Shown: positions 34,801 through 46,399 of the stretch, piece by piece
How positions within the stretch are numbered: position 1 is the stretch's first letter
Layout: every line of letters starts with the position of its first letter
Source of the DNA: Unio delphinus
Taxonomy: Eukaryota > Mollusca > Bivalvia > Unionida > Unionidae
Direction: 5' to 3'
DNA length: 64,000 bases
Assembly: GCA_029339505.1 (NCBI GenBank)
Contig: JAQISU010000081.1
Location: forward strand, 13,179,001 to 13,243,000
The notes under the pieces: generated by a model
The model's database searches: none
The model's input: only the letters and a program-made list of their open reading frames with translations
What the model was told of the DNA's origin: nothing
Translations under genes and position numbers: made by a program

Positions 34801-37400
34801 TACAAATAGATTTGAAATAGTATTAAACAAATTAGCCGTTCTATTACTGATAGTTAAAAATCATCATATAATCTAGTGGTACAATCGAAGACACTGCTTT
34901 GTTTCGATTTTCATAACCTGTTATCCTCGAACCACGTTCACTGCTCAATCCAGTATTGTTCAAGAAGTCCGTTCCCCTCGAGATACTTTACCCTCGTGGA
35001 TGGTCCGCTTGAACTCGGACTTGTCCACTGTCATGTATACACCTCTCAATTCTTTGTTTCCAAACTGGTACGTCTTTATTTCTGTACTTAACAATCTTCC
35101 CAAAAAGCAATTTTCTTCCTTCCAAAAGAAAATTAAAACAACCTAAGCCTCTTGTTGCAATGGTTATAGTTGAGACTGTCCGTTATTTCTGGTTCGAACA
35201 ATCAGATATTTCTATCAGTGATAACAATTTTACGGCTAGTAATTAACTACACGTCTTCAAATGAATGTAGTGTAACCATTTGTTAATTCGTTTGCCTTGA
35301 TCTAATACATTAACGTACTACAAAGCGAGACGTTGAATTATACACTGTCGCTAAATTATCTATGACATCAAAATTCGGTGAATTCACATGTAATCTTGTA
35401 AATCATTAACTAATGTAATACATTAAATTCTTAGAGCACAATCATTATTCAAACAATATGATAAGTTCAAGAATTATCGTAACACTTCCTATCCATAACT
35501 CCGCATAAATTAACACTACGTCATTCTTACACTACGTCATTCTTAACTAAGAATTAAGGTAAAAATTCCAATTCATAATTCAAAAGCACATTATTTAATA
35601 ACTGTATCAAATGAATTCATGCAAATACTTCTGATTCATAATACAAAACACATTATTATGCAAATGTATCAAACGAAATGTAGACCTGTAAACGAAGCAG
35701 ACATTAAAATTAATTGCATCACAATAAACGTGGAATTGAGACAATACCTTGTGCTTTTGGTGTGTCACTCAACCGATGTTTTTTTGGCGGTTTTTCCCCT
35801 GGTCGGTTTTTTAACATACGAATGTATTTCTCTCAAATAACATTCGGGGCCTTTACAAAATAATCCTGCCACTCCTTCCTCTCTTGCAGAGGGAATTTTA
35901 AAGACAAAGTTCTAATTTAGCAAGTGCGATATTATGTTCTAAAGATTTCTCGTGTAAAACACACCCCTTTATTAACCGCGACCAATCTGAATAAAATGTA
36001 TTTTCTCCAGCCTTCCTCTAAAAGTCGCTTACGTCATGGTCAATATGACATGCTTTGGTTTTAAATAACAGAATCTGTTTTCTCTCAATTCTGACATTTT
36101 CGTGATAAAATGAAACTTTACAAGGTCGCCGTCAGTCAGTACTGGCTCTGAACAAATCCTGCTAATTAGTACAACGGCCACATCCTACTATACCGATACC
36201 TCTCTTGCACGAGGTCTCGTAAATCTAACTAATGGCTATCTGACCACAACTAATGGTTTATTAATAGATCGACTGAAAATTTGGCACTTCACGAAGATTA
36301 AAGTGAAAAGGTTGATTATAAGGAAAAGAAACTCAGAGAATCAGTTTTTATTCGGTCATTTATTGATTCTTATATTAATTGTATTCCACTAGCAGTTTCT
36401 CATTTAATAATGACATTAAAATTCATACTGTACTTATTTAACTTATTCAGATCCATGTCTGTATATCTGGAACTTCAAGAACATTTCCTTTCTCCTGAAA
36501 TTAAGAAAATACAATTATAAAATCAAGCTTCAGCTGCTGACCTTTACAAAGTATTGAAGTTAACAGGTGTATTCGAAGAATTTATCCCTTTTAAGCTTCG
36601 GAGTAAAATAGCCTTGGTAAGAAAAAAGTCATAAAGTTGACGCAGACAAGGGATTCATATCCAATGACAAATTTTACTCTTTCTAACTAGAAATTTATCT
36701 GTACAATACAGATGCATGCAAATACTGTATATTCATTTATATGTAAAGTCAAACAAAGATCCGGATCTGCTTTAACATAGTGCACATACGATTGTTATCA
36801 ATGCTATTTGGTCTACTAGTCCAAAGAAACTGCACATTGCCAGATCTGATGGTGCATTATGTGACAGTATATATGGGTCTGCACAGATTGCAGTTTAAGT
36901 GATCTTATAAGTGAGTAAATATGGTATGTAAAATAAATTAATAAAGATTTATTAAATATACTAAGACCAAAGGTCAAAGTAAATGTTGCAAACAAACTTG
37001 GCCTAGATCTTCTTAATATAAAAACATTTCAGTTTTTGAAATCCTTCTAAACTTTAAAAAAAAACATTTGAAGGATGCGAGAAGATATGACACACAAGGA
37101 TGGACATATATGGATAACTCTAACTGGGATAGTTTGACACGGGTAACACTCCTTGAGACTGAAGCAGGTAACAATATTTGTCTCCTCCAAGGAATATAAT
37201 GTGGACATAAAAATAGTGTTTGGTGTTTTTCAATACCACAAGGTGTATCTAAAAAGAATATAGTACAGACATCAAAATACTTTTTTGCATAACCTTGAGA
37301 GGTGCCTCTCAAACGCTAATTATCTAATAATAACCAATTAACAAAAATAATGTGTGCCCTACATAGATCTTGCAATATACACATCAACCTTTTTTAATAG
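31860..37400. other. Long stretch without a recognised gene
   Basis: AT-rich DNA. A degenerate tandem repeat of about 60 bp (three units with TTGAATGTGTATT and GACGTT) lies at 32985-33145. The rest, including 34.4-36.3 kb, shows no exon, element terminus or RNA gene that can be supported by reading. Confidence 0.5.
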
Positions 37401-37425
37401 TGCTATTAATTGCTTATAAACTTAC

Positions 37426-37681
37426 AATTTTCTTAGTTACAGCGAGGCATGGTTCCTCCTTCATCTTTGTTACCATATTTGCAGGTTCTTGACTCGAGGT
37501 AAATGGTATCAGACCTGTTGCTTCCAGTTGGCTAAACAAGCTGAATACATCCAACATCAGGACCCGTTGCAAATATTGTTGTTCGAGGCATGGCATAACC
37601 CTCGGAGTGGCTTTTTTTAAAAAGTTCTCCCAACTTGAGCTCTGCAACTGGAGACTGCCCATTTGGTCAACATAACTGTTG
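37426..37681 (-). CDS. Candidate host exon (possibly of a Pcf11-like gene)
   Basis: On the minus strand a C-rich polypyrimidine tract plus AG (CCCCCCCAG) precedes 37681, and a strong GTAAGT donor follows at 37425-37420. The 256-base exon stays open in one frame. Its protein contains LMLDVFSLFSQLEATGLIP, an amphipathic short-linear-motif-like helix of the sort found as 'xDLLxxLxxxGLI' patches in mRNA 3'-processing factors such as Pcf11. The weak Pcf11 link rests on this and on the CID-like exon at 45.5-45.7 kb, same strand and upstream. It could instead belong to an unrelated gene. Confidence 0.4.
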
Positions 37682-37989
37682 CTGGGGGGGAGGGGCACCA
37701 CTGTGGTCATTGTTATACCTTCCAAATAGGTCGCTGCAACACAAATTTATCATTCAAGGGCTATTCAAACATGGTTATGCCAATTGTTCTCTTAACACAT
37801 TGGATCACTACAGCATCAAAACTGTCTATTCTAATAGTTGATCAAGTACTACTTGATCCCTCATCCTAATAAATTAATCACTTTCTTGTTATAAAACATT
37901 GTAGCAGAAACCTTTTTTGAACTTGTTTGTAACAGTTTAATTTATGATGACATCTACCTTAAAAAAATCTACTGGGCAAGTCAAGAAAT

Positions 37990-38400
37990 TTTAAGTACTT
38001 TTAAAACAATGGAAAGCAAGCCATGCTATTGTAATTACTTTTAAAACAATAGAAAGCAAGCCATGCTATTGTAATTACTTTTAAAACAATAGAAAGCAAG
38101 CTATGATATTGTAATTACTTTTAAACAATGGAAAGCATTCCATGCTATTGTAATTACTGTTAAAACAATAGAAAGCAAGCCATGCTATTGTAATTACTGT
38201 TAAAACAATAGAAAGCAAGCCATGCTATTGTAATTACTTTTAAAACAATAGAAAGCAAGCCATGATATTGTAATTACTTTTAAACAATGGAAAGCAAGCC
38301 ATGCTATTGTAATTACTTTTAAACAATGGAAAGCAAGCCATGCTATTGTAATTACTTTTAAACAATGGAAAGCAAGCCATGCTATTGTAATTACATGTAC
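37990..38400. repeat. 39-40 bp minisatellite, about 10-11 copies, with internal inverted repeat
   Basis: The unit includes CAATAGAAAGCAAGCC and ATGCTATTGTAATTAC. CAATAG and CTATTG within each unit are complementary, so each repeat can form a short hairpin. Confidence 0.95.
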
Positions 38401-38725
38401 TTTTAAAACTTATGTATGTACGTACGTACTACTATTACTGCATGGAAAGCAAAGATAAAATTGTCCACTTTAAAGACTATTACTGTTCTAGCAAATAGGT
38501 AAAATGAGATAATCAAAATACAAGAGTTTCCTCCCTTACATTGTTAGAGCAATACCGGTGCACATATCGGTGATATATGGACATTGAATAAGATTAGCCT
38601 CCCTTGTTACGTAACGGTACATTATTTCCGTGCTGTAGTAATAATTTCAAATAATTTTTTATATAACAAAATTAAAAATATAAACGGTATTTTGTGTAAT
38701 CTGAATGTAAGTATTTATTGATGCA

Positions 38726-38729
<4 letters not shown>

Positions 38730-38776
<47 letters not shown>
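38730..38776. repeat. (ATT)n microsatellite
   Basis: About 15 ATT units, followed by GTTGTAGGGTTTAAGG, which looks like the tail end of a minus-strand family-B SINE. Confidence 0.95.
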
Positions 38777-38777
<1 letters not shown>

Positions 38778-38939
38778 GTTGTAGGGTTTAAGGTCATTGG
38801 TCAGCCAATTTTATGGTATTTATAAGTCAAAATCTACTAAATAGTGTCTTTGAAATGTAACATGATAGCTTTATAGATAATTAATTTTTTGGTAGTGAAA
38901 GTCAATGATATTTGAAGCAAAATTGATATTGTGCAACTG

Positions 38940-40290
38940 TATACAAGATTAGCGTCCCTTGTTACGTAAGACGATTAACGGTCCACGTGTGTGTACCATA
39001 TGAATTTTGTACAAGATTAGCAGCCCCTGTTACGTAAGAATAATAACGGTAAATGTTTCTGTAACAACAAATGAATGTGCTGTGCAAATATTTGCTCTGA
39101 AAGATGTTTGTGTGTCTGGGTTGGTATTTTTTTTTCTATTAAAAATGAGATATCAGGACATAGATTTGTGATACTGATAAAAACATTGGCTTAATTAATT
39201 TTTAGGAAGGATGTCAAACAAAAATGTTTAGTTTATACTGAGTCTCGATCAATACAGTTAATGGGTGTTTCCCAAGTTAAAGCTATTACATCAAAGCGGC
39301 ACTTCACCATTGCTTTGTTGCATGTAAACTCACCAACTACAAACATACGTATTACAAATGGATTGAAAACAATTAATCTGTTATACTAAAGTTGTTTTTT
39401 TGTTTTTGTTTACAGACTTGAACTACGGCTAAATATTATAAATTAGATAGGGGATGAGTAAATCACATCTTCTAATGGAAATCATAATAAGATCAGTAAT
39501 TATACATTACTTTTAAAAGTCGTAATTATACATTACTTTTAAAAGTCAAATGAATAAAATACCATATTTAAAAAAAATCAACATAAATGCAATATGGAGA
39601 CATAGGTTTTTCATTGTGATAGAAACATAGGCGTACTTTATTTTTTATGAACGTCATGTAAAAAAATTCCAATTTTATACTGAGTCTCGATAAATACAGG
39701 TAACCGATATTTCTAGTCAATTTCCTAAGTCGGATGTCGTTTACCTTAACACATATTGCTATAAATAAACACGGCATAATATCCGTTCGTGTAAGATACT
39801 GTAAAAATGTCATTATACATGACAAAAATAACGTACAAGATGGGATTTGTTTTGGCGCGGCTATACTCCACCCTAAGTCATTAATTTACTATTATTATAT
39901 TATAGTGTATATCTTTTACAAACTTTTATTTATGTATGTATGTATTTGCAACTTTATCTTTTTAGGCTAAATATGATTTGACTTATAGGGGCGATACCAT
40001 TTCAAACAAAGTCAATATATCTCATATTTCTTTAATATCAACGGATTTGTACAAATCAAATGCGAGGACATAGGTTATTGATACTGATATAGACATTGGC
40101 GTCATTCATTTTTAGGTAGGATGTCAAACAAAAACGTTAACATTTTATACTCAGTCTTGATAAGGTAACGGAAGTTTCTCATCAATTGCCTGTCTTATTT
40201 GGGGTGCTTTTTACCTAGAGCACTTGGCTATAACATGGCGTCACAATGGTCCGGTGTATAAGTTACTGTTAAAACTTCATTATACATGTA
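38940..40290. repeat. Tandem repeat with unit of about 460 bp, three diverged copies
   Basis: Landmarks recur at about 39150, 39600 and 40070 (GGACATAG..., then TTATACTGAGTCTCGAT or variant, then GGTAACGG...TTACTGT...TTATACAT). Spacing is about 450-475 bases. The second half of one more unit is at 44158-44288. Confidence 0.75.
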
Positions 40291-40299
40291 TCTATCTAT

Positions 40300-40790
40300 C
40301 CCTTAGTCATACCGACCGTTGGGGCACCACTGATGACCTGACAACCAGCTTCCTCCATTCCAATCTGTTATCGGATACTCTCACTGTGTCACTCAGCTTC
40401 AGTCCTGTCCACTCTGAGATGTTATCCTCCCATCGTTTCCTGTCTTCCTCTCCTTCGCCCTCCCTGCACAGTACCTTGCATGATTGTCTTAGCAAGCCCT
40501 GTTGACCGTGTGACCTGTCCATACCATTTCATTTTGCGTTTCTTCACAATGGTCAATAGCTCTTCATATGGCACAATGGCTTGCCTAATTCTGTTTAGCA
40601 CTTCCTCATTCCTGACATGATCTCTATATGGAATGCCAAGCAACCTTCGAAAGCATCTAATTTCAACAGTTTGTATCCTCCTTTCGAGATCCGCTGTGAG
40701 GGTCCATGACTCACAGGCATATAGGAACACAGACGCAACCAAAGGAGCGCATCAGTCTGATTTTTGAGCTGACTGAGGTGTTTCTGTCAG
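40300..40790 (-). mobile_element. RTE-like LINE 3' fragment
   Basis: Minus strand 40742-40422 encodes a typical post-RT region with LYACESWTLTADLERRIQ, RCFRRLLGIPYRDH and KRKMKWYGQVTRSTGLAKT, then GGRRRGRQ. A second frame (40522-40307) continues to the 3' end, so there is one frameshift. It abuts the tandem repeat on one side and the viral ATPase relic on the other. Confidence 0.85.
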
Positions 40791-40844
40791 CAGCAGGGAG
40801 GGTGGACAGACCGAAACTATTTGAAACAAACCGAAACCAATTCA

Positions 40845-41825
40845 GGTAGACCAAATAAAGAGATGGTTTCGGTTTGTCACGATGTCGCTGCGGAGACGAA
40901 TTGTTATGGTAAAACTCTTTACGATTTCAACCGAATATTTGACAAGTCCGATACGATATCTTGATCTAGAATCGTGCACATTTATCGTTACAAACCCATG
41001 TGGAATTGACTGAGCGTGACTAAAGAAATTTCTAAAGAGATTATAATCCATATCACCGCCACACCAAGTTTGCCAAATATTTCGTAGCGTATGTGTGTCA
41101 ACTGCGTTGAATACAGCAAGAATATTGTAGTTATCTCAGATCACTTTTGGTATTTGTGTGTATCGTTGAGTGACATATATCACATCGGTATTTTTTATGC
41201 CTACCTCTGGAAAATATCCTAGCGGGATTCTTTTGATTGTCTAACATGACATCATCATATACGACTAAATTGTTAATACTTCCATCAATATCATCAATGC
41301 TCGGGGCTTCCTCGATATCGGTTATAAACTCAATAATATCCTCATAGATTTCCGATTTTGCTTTCTCGTTAAAATCCTTTAACACCTCGTAATGGGGCTC
41401 CGAGTGGTCTAAAGCGCTGTCCGTTACGGACCACTGCCATCTCACCTGTCTGCGTGTGTTCGAGTCTAAGATTCAGCAAATGTAGTTAGGTGAGAAAGCT
41501 TGCCGGTAGCTTCTCGTGGGTCGGTGGTTCTTTTCCGGGGTTGTCCGGGTTCTTCCTCCACCATTAATACTGGCCGCCATGTATAGCCTATATTGTGCTG
41601 AAAAAATGGCGTTAAACCAACAAAAACAAAAACAAAACACCTCGTAACATTGCTGATCGTCTACACTCGGGGCTACTAAATACAACTTGTCCCATTTCAT
41701 TCATCTCGTTATCAAATTAAGTAGCAGTTGTCTTGCCACTTCCAGATGGTCCGATTATAATCATGCGAATAGAATTTGCTAGCGCTGCATGATGCTTAAC
41801 TAGTTCTCGCTTTTTGTCGCCGAAA
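40845..41825 (-). pseudogene. Virus-like packaging ATPase (FtsK/HerA, A32-like), broken, block A
   Basis: This family pumps viral DNA into capsids in Polintons, adintoviruses and related dsDNA viruses. Minus-strand evidence: Walker A IIIGPSGSGKTT (about 41725-41760), then KWDKLYLVAPSVDD (41690), KDFNEKAKSEIYEDIIEF, a Walker B-like LVVYDDVMLD (41255) and FSRGRHK; after a frameshift near 41190, YVTQRYTQIPK and DSRSRYRIGLVKY further down. Breaks: an in-frame TAA just after Walker A, at least two frameshifts, and a 243-base SINE with target-site duplication at 41381-41647. It is divergently oriented to the zinc-ribbon/PLA2 gene, about 35-100 bases away. It is a dead copy; the family call rests on motif order. 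Confidence 0.8.
41393..41635 (+). mobile_element. tRNA-derived SINE, family B, inserted in the ATPase relic
   Basis: Head GTGGTCTAAAGCGCTGTCCG, box B-like GTTCGAGTCTAAG, body to AAAATGGCGTTAAACC and a CAAAAACAAAAAC tail. The 12-base AACACCTCGTAA flanks it at 41381-41392 and 41636-41647. Removing it rejoins the ATPase sequence, so it landed after viral integration. Confidence 0.93.
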
Positions 41826-41858
41826 AATCAATTACATTCTTGTTATTAAAAATAAATT

Positions 41859-42481
41859 ATGGATCTATATTGTGTGAAATGTAAGAAGTGTACTAGCACA
41901 AACGAATTGACGACGATTACAACTAAAACTAACAGATCAGCACTTGCTGGTAAATGTGTATAATGTGGTACAAAAATTTTAGATTTATTTCTATGAAATC
42001 TGTAGATGATTTTTAAAAAAAACGAGTAGGTGATATTGCAGCCAGATTAGTAAAACTCCCAGGAACACCATGGGCAAAATATCCAGGAGAAAAAAACTTT
42101 CCAGGGTATAGTTATTGTGGACCCGGGACCAGGCTCGATATCAGACTCGATGATCAAAACCAACCCAGACCGGGTGAGTATCCAATAAACGCTATTGATA
42201 AGGCGTGTCATGCTCATGATGTTGCTTATAAAAGTAGCAATCTGCAACAGAGATATCGCAGATGTGAAATTAATTAGCAAGATATATCACGATTAGAAGT
42301 TTTCGTAGGAGGGAAACGAGCTGGAAATAACTCACCGGAAGTAATTAATGAGGCAGCTGATATCTGCAGACGACTATTTGAGAGTGGTATCATGGATATT
42401 GATGTATATCGAGAATTTATTGATGAGCTAGCCGAAACTCCTACGGATTTTTACGGTTACCATAGTGATTTGAGTCGCTGA
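41859..42481 (+). pseudogene. Zinc-ribbon plus phospholipase A2-like virion protein, broken, block A
   Basis: N-terminus: two CxxC pairs, YCVKCKKC and (after a stop at about 41958) CGTK, separated by a charged stretch with NRSALAGKC, a zinc-ribbon of the type common in large DNA viruses. Then LPGTPWAKYPGEKNFPG, the PLA2-like Ca-binding loop YCGPGT and the His-Asp pair in KACHAHDVAY (about 42110-42235). After a frameshift near 42270 it ends with GKRAGNNSPEVINEA and a TGA at 42479. Parvovirus VP1 uses a PLA2 of this kind for endosomal escape; a similar role here is inference. A homologous C-terminus is at 52190-52365. It carries a stop and frameshifts. Confidence 0.75.
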
Positions 42482-42552
42482 AATGCTAGCAATGAAAATA
42501 GTTTACAATTTTACGATTAGATAAATAACACTACAACCACAGAAAACCAACT

Positions 42553-42997
42553 ATGGTCTATGTAGTAAACTCTGATTGCCTGTTTATAGAGTGTACTATG
42601 GAGATGGTCTTGGTAATACCATTGCAGGGTTATTTGCAAGAATGGCTCCAAAAATAGCACCAATCGCAAAACAAGTATCAATGAAAGCTATTGATGTTAT
42701 TCGTGATAAGGGTATTAGCGCTTTTGGTGATGTTACCGGGAAAGCATTTTCCGCGGAAAAAAAAAAATAGTAGCGTTAGTTAGGTTGCGAAAGAAACCAA
42801 TGACTTCGTCATCAGTGATGAAATCACTAGGGCCACTACCATCTACGGAAATTATGCCCGCGAGTATTAGCAAAATAATAAACAATGCGGTGGAGCAGAA
42901 TATAGCATCACGGATAAATGATGGATATGACACTCAGAGAAATATTACTGCAAATATGAAAGCGGGAAGTGGCTTGAAATCGCGAGCGAGATCGTGA
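42553..42997 (+). pseudogene. Minor virion/core-like protein, broken, block A
   Basis: Starts MVYVVNS; a frameshift follows, then YGDGLGNTIAGLFARM, KAIDVIRDKGISAFGDV and KAFSAEKKK; after further breaks, a Ser/Lys/Arg-rich end with PSTEIMPASISKI. Amphipathic N-terminus plus basic C-terminus resembles adenovirus pVI/pX-type or Polinton minor capsid proteins. The second block has the same gene at 52464-52868, and the position between PLA2-like and capsid genes is identical in both blocks. Confidence 0.6.
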
Positions 42998-43019
42998 TTT
43001 AGATCAAGAAATATATAAT

Positions 43020-44160
43020 ATGTTAAAATCGGATCCTGACACAGCGTTTAATTTAGATGCCCCAGTGCTCAAGAATGATTCTCTACTTAATTATCAGTAT
43101 TTTTCCTATCATGCAGCACAACCGGATCTTCGATCAAGAATCGAACTTCAAGTCCATGATACCAGCAAATACTTTCTACCCGCTGAAGCGTTTATCGAAA
43201 TAGAACTCGTACGAAATGTTGGTGCTGCTGGTACACCATATCCAGATGATGAAAATATCAATCGGCTTTGTCAATAATAGTATCATAGCGCTATTTGAGA
43301 GTGCTAGATACATGATTGAATGGAAGAGAAATCGAGTCTATAGAGCGTGAGGTTGATATTGCCATAACAATAGTGGGGTTAGCAAGATACTCTGATGATT
43401 ATACAAGTTCGGCAGGTCCGTCTATGATGTTCTCTAAGGATCTCACTGATCACCCTGAATACATCCCGTATTCTAGGGTAAAGGCAGAAGCAGCTACTGC
43501 AGTTAATCCAGCACCAGCCGGATATGTAGGACCAGGTGTTGATTTTGATGTCACAAATACTATTCCCGATTACAACTTGGGGTTTGCAATACGCGTATCA
43601 ATGTTGCAAGGACAGCGTAGACAATTTTCATGCGCGATTCCACTACATCATATTTTCGGATTTTGCAGAAATGTTAGAAAAGTTATCTACGGAGCGAAGC
43701 ATACAGTAGCACTCGTGAGAAATGGTAGTGATAATGATGCAATCTGGCATGGTGCTGGTGTTGCTGATGGTAAAGTCATTATATCAAAACTATCATTGTG
43801 AATGCCAGTAATGGTTCCATCAATCACCGTGGAAGAAAAATTACTATCATTTATGAGTACAGGCAGCAAATCATTGCTAAGTTGGCTAGCAGTGACCAGA
43901 TTCCATGGATTCTAATATTGATGGTACACTTACATGGCACCTGGCATCAAAACAAGATGTTTCAGCTCCGCGTTTTATGTTTATTAAGTTACAGGATAGG
44001 ATACGATTGAGTTCGCAAACACGCAGCCATATGATATTTGATCAAATTGGGTGTAATGAAGTTTCGTTGAAGATAAACGGTCAACAAGAACCATCCGAGG
44101 ATATACAACTTGATTACGGAACCAACCAAATAGCACGCGTGTATCATCGTTTGTACAGGT
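43020..44160 (+). pseudogene. Major capsid-like protein, block A, 3'-truncated
   Basis: Motifs: QPDLRSRIELQVHDTSKYFL and PAEAFIEIE at the N-terminus, NGREIESIE, a GLARYSDDYTSSAGPSMMFS stretch, NLGFAIRVSML, AIPLHHIFGFCRNVRKVIYG, HTVALVRNGSDNDAI and, in later frames, KLLSFMSTGSK and HMIFDQIGCNEVSLKINGQQ. This is the same protein as 53962-57130 in block B. It is read as a double-jelly-roll-type capsid from its neighbours (packaging ATPase, protease, minor protein) and from memory of invertebrate virus-like genes; no structure can be shown. Breaks: frameshifts near 43275 and 43316, a stop at 43799 and further shifts. It ends abruptly at about 44158, where the tandem-repeat sequence begins. Confidence 0.75.
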
Positions 44161-44288
44161 AACGGACGTTTCTCCTCCATTTCCTGTCTCATTGGGGGGT
44201 GGGTGTATTTTACCTAGATCATATTACTATAAAATCACGGCACAATACAAGGGAGTACAAGTTACTGTTAAACCATCATTATACATGT
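44158..44288 (+). repeat. Half unit of the ~460-bp repeat, bounding viral block A
   Basis: Matches 40165-40290 in the same orientation (GGTAACGG...TTTCTC..., AAGTTACTGTTAAA, TTATACATGTA). It starts exactly where the capsid sequence stops. Confidence 0.8.
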
Positions 44289-44379
44289 ACAAGGGACATA
44301 TGTAATCCAGAATGGCTTTATGTCCATCTGTCATTTAAAAACAAGGGTGGATGGGTGTATAATTTGTCTCACCGTAGAC

Positions 44380-45310
44380 CTATTCACTGAGGAGTAAACT
44401 CTAGAAAAGCCAATGTCGCGCACTACAAAGATGGACAGAAACATGCCCGTTTTCTTCAGCACACGGACGCAATGACGCGGCGAATCTAATGCACTGAACA
44501 CCGTTAGACATTTATTGCCGTCACCTATCCGTCATTTATCCGTGATGCTATATTCTGCTCCACCTATCCGACGCCATGTCGCGCTTCAACGTGGCTTCAA
44601 TGCTTTTTGAGCTTTTTGAGAAAACGTTATTTTAAGTAATCTTCACATTTGTATGACCCTGCGCGGCCGTAATTGCTTTTCTGCAGGGCACGCACGACCG
44701 GACAGATCCAATGCAATGCCACTGGCATGCGCTAACGCGTCACCTTAAGCCCGATATTTTTAGACCTGACACTTGACTATATCAAAATATTTTAGCGCAC
44801 ATGTTCACTTTATCATTGTAAGGGGTTCCAAAAACTGCTTTTCTTAAGATTACAGACGAACAGACAACGTCAAACACCTGGAAAAAAATCTTTACGACGC
44901 TTCTCGTCATGCCCAATCTACTGCCACCTTGCACGTGCTGATCGAGAAAGGTGTTTTGATTGGGGGAGGGGGGATGGCCTCTTGTCGGTTCAACAAGCCA
45001 AATGCCTTTAATCGGATGAAACGACAATGCGATTTCGATGCGTTTGCACTGCTAACTGCATCTCCTCAGGCCCTATACTTCGTTAGGTAGCATATCCAAA
45101 TCGTTTTAGTGTTAGGGAGAGAATTAATTTTTTATAAACTCCCGACTCTGACCTGTATAATCTTGCTTTTCTGCCCCGTGTGAATGAACCGACGGTGCGC
45201 TTTTCACGGGTTTTTCAGCGAAAGCTGCCTCTCGTCAAGGTGTACATGACTATGGGTCGTACATCGATATAACCTTTCTAGGTTTAGAGAAATTCGCATT
45301 TATGATAAGC
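44380..45310. repeat. Dispersed repeat of about 0.9 kb, copy 1
   Basis: Shares ordered blocks with 49080-50170: GTCGCGCACTACAAA, GCTTTTCTGCAGGGCACGCA, AAAACTGCTTTTCTTA, CTTCTCGTCA and GAGAAAGGTGTTTTGA. Within each copy, a shorter sub-unit with GACGAACG-type motifs recurs. No coding frame recognised. Confidence 0.8.
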
Positions 45311-45529
45311 TAATTAAGCAATTTATAGCCAATTAAAAGTATATATAATCAAATCCTAACAAAAGACACTGGTTAATAAAATAATAATTGGTTCTGAATG
45401 CCAACACGTCACGTATGATTTTTACATTAATCATTGTCAGTATGAAAATAATAAACCATAACCGTGTTACATAAAAAGAATAAATAAATAGAAAGTAACC
45501 TCGGTCTCAGTAGATAGTTATTTCAAAAA

Positions 45530-45715
45530 CTAACCTTCATAAAAAAAAAAATTAAAATGCCTTCTGAATGCTTCTATAACACCGACGATCTCAGGTACAT
45601 ACTGTACATGGTCTTTAACCAGCATGGTCAAGAACTTTATCTTCGGTTTACTAAATTCATGCAGGTCAACCAAAGCTTGTCCATACTCAGCAGTTGCCTC
45701 TTCTCGTGTCGCCAT
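45530..45715 (-). CDS. Candidate first coding exon, Pcf11/CID-like N-terminus
   Basis: The minus-strand ORF begins MATREEATAEYGQALVDL and contains FSKPKIKFLTMLVKDH and VPEIVGVIEAF. This resembles the start of the CID domain of Pcf11-type cleavage/termination factors (pattern Y-x4-L-x-DL-x3-SKP-x-I-x2-LT-x-L, then EIV-x2-IEA), which bind the RNA polymerase II C-terminal domain. After IEAF the similarity stops and a T-run follows; a GTTAGT donor lies at 45536. The rest of the CID is not found next to it, so it is either a true exon 1 with a long intron containing viral block A or a stranded fragment. Confidence 0.45.
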   Translation of the reverse strand: MATREEATAEYGQALVDLHEFSKPKIKFLTMLVKDHVQYVPEIVGVIEAFRRHFNFFFYEG

Positions 45716-46390
45716 GTCTGTTGCTAGATTAGTGTCCTTTGCGAAATTTGCAAAATGCTACCAGTAACTTCGTTTTAGTATATGATACCTTCGATTTCTT
45801 TTTCTTTCTGCAAGCCTTCCTTGATCCGTGGATTAGAATGTTTGATAACTGTAGGTTGCATTATAAGTAGTCAAGTGCCTGACGTCATTGCACACTTGAC
45901 TGGTTCATAGGCACCGGATATAAAATCTATCCAATCAACGTAGCTTGTTTCCTGACGCTTCCGGTAGCTACCGGTATCTCAGCTAAAGGGAAGTCTAATT
46001 TATATTAGTGATTTATTATCCTGAATATGAAGGTTATAGAACCAGTACAATACGCCGTCTTTTGCTACTATGAAAGATATTTCGAGCGCAATTTCGTTAA
46101 TAAAGTCGCAATAAAAAATTAAATTTACAATGTTTATTTTCAACTTAGGTATTATGAAAACTACTCGTTAATTTCCTACACGGAATATTCCTATTGGATA
46201 AATAGTGACAACTATTTCCCTTTCCATTGCAAAACCAAGGATTTATGTCAAATTACTAACAAGATTTCCTATACTATAGCATTGCTAGATTTGTTCCTTT
46301 CTATGCATCGAGTGCCAGTGAAAGGGAAATATATTATCATGGTACGGAGGGTAGAGATGTGTTTTGTCTTTTTAAAAAATCCTTTTAATT
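45716..46390. other. Sequence upstream of the CID-like exon
   Basis: If the exon is real this would be its promoter side. CCAATCA occurs at about 45930 and TATAAAA nearby; neither is at a convincing distance. No other feature seen. Confidence 0.25.
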
Positions 46391-46399
46391 TTAAGATCT

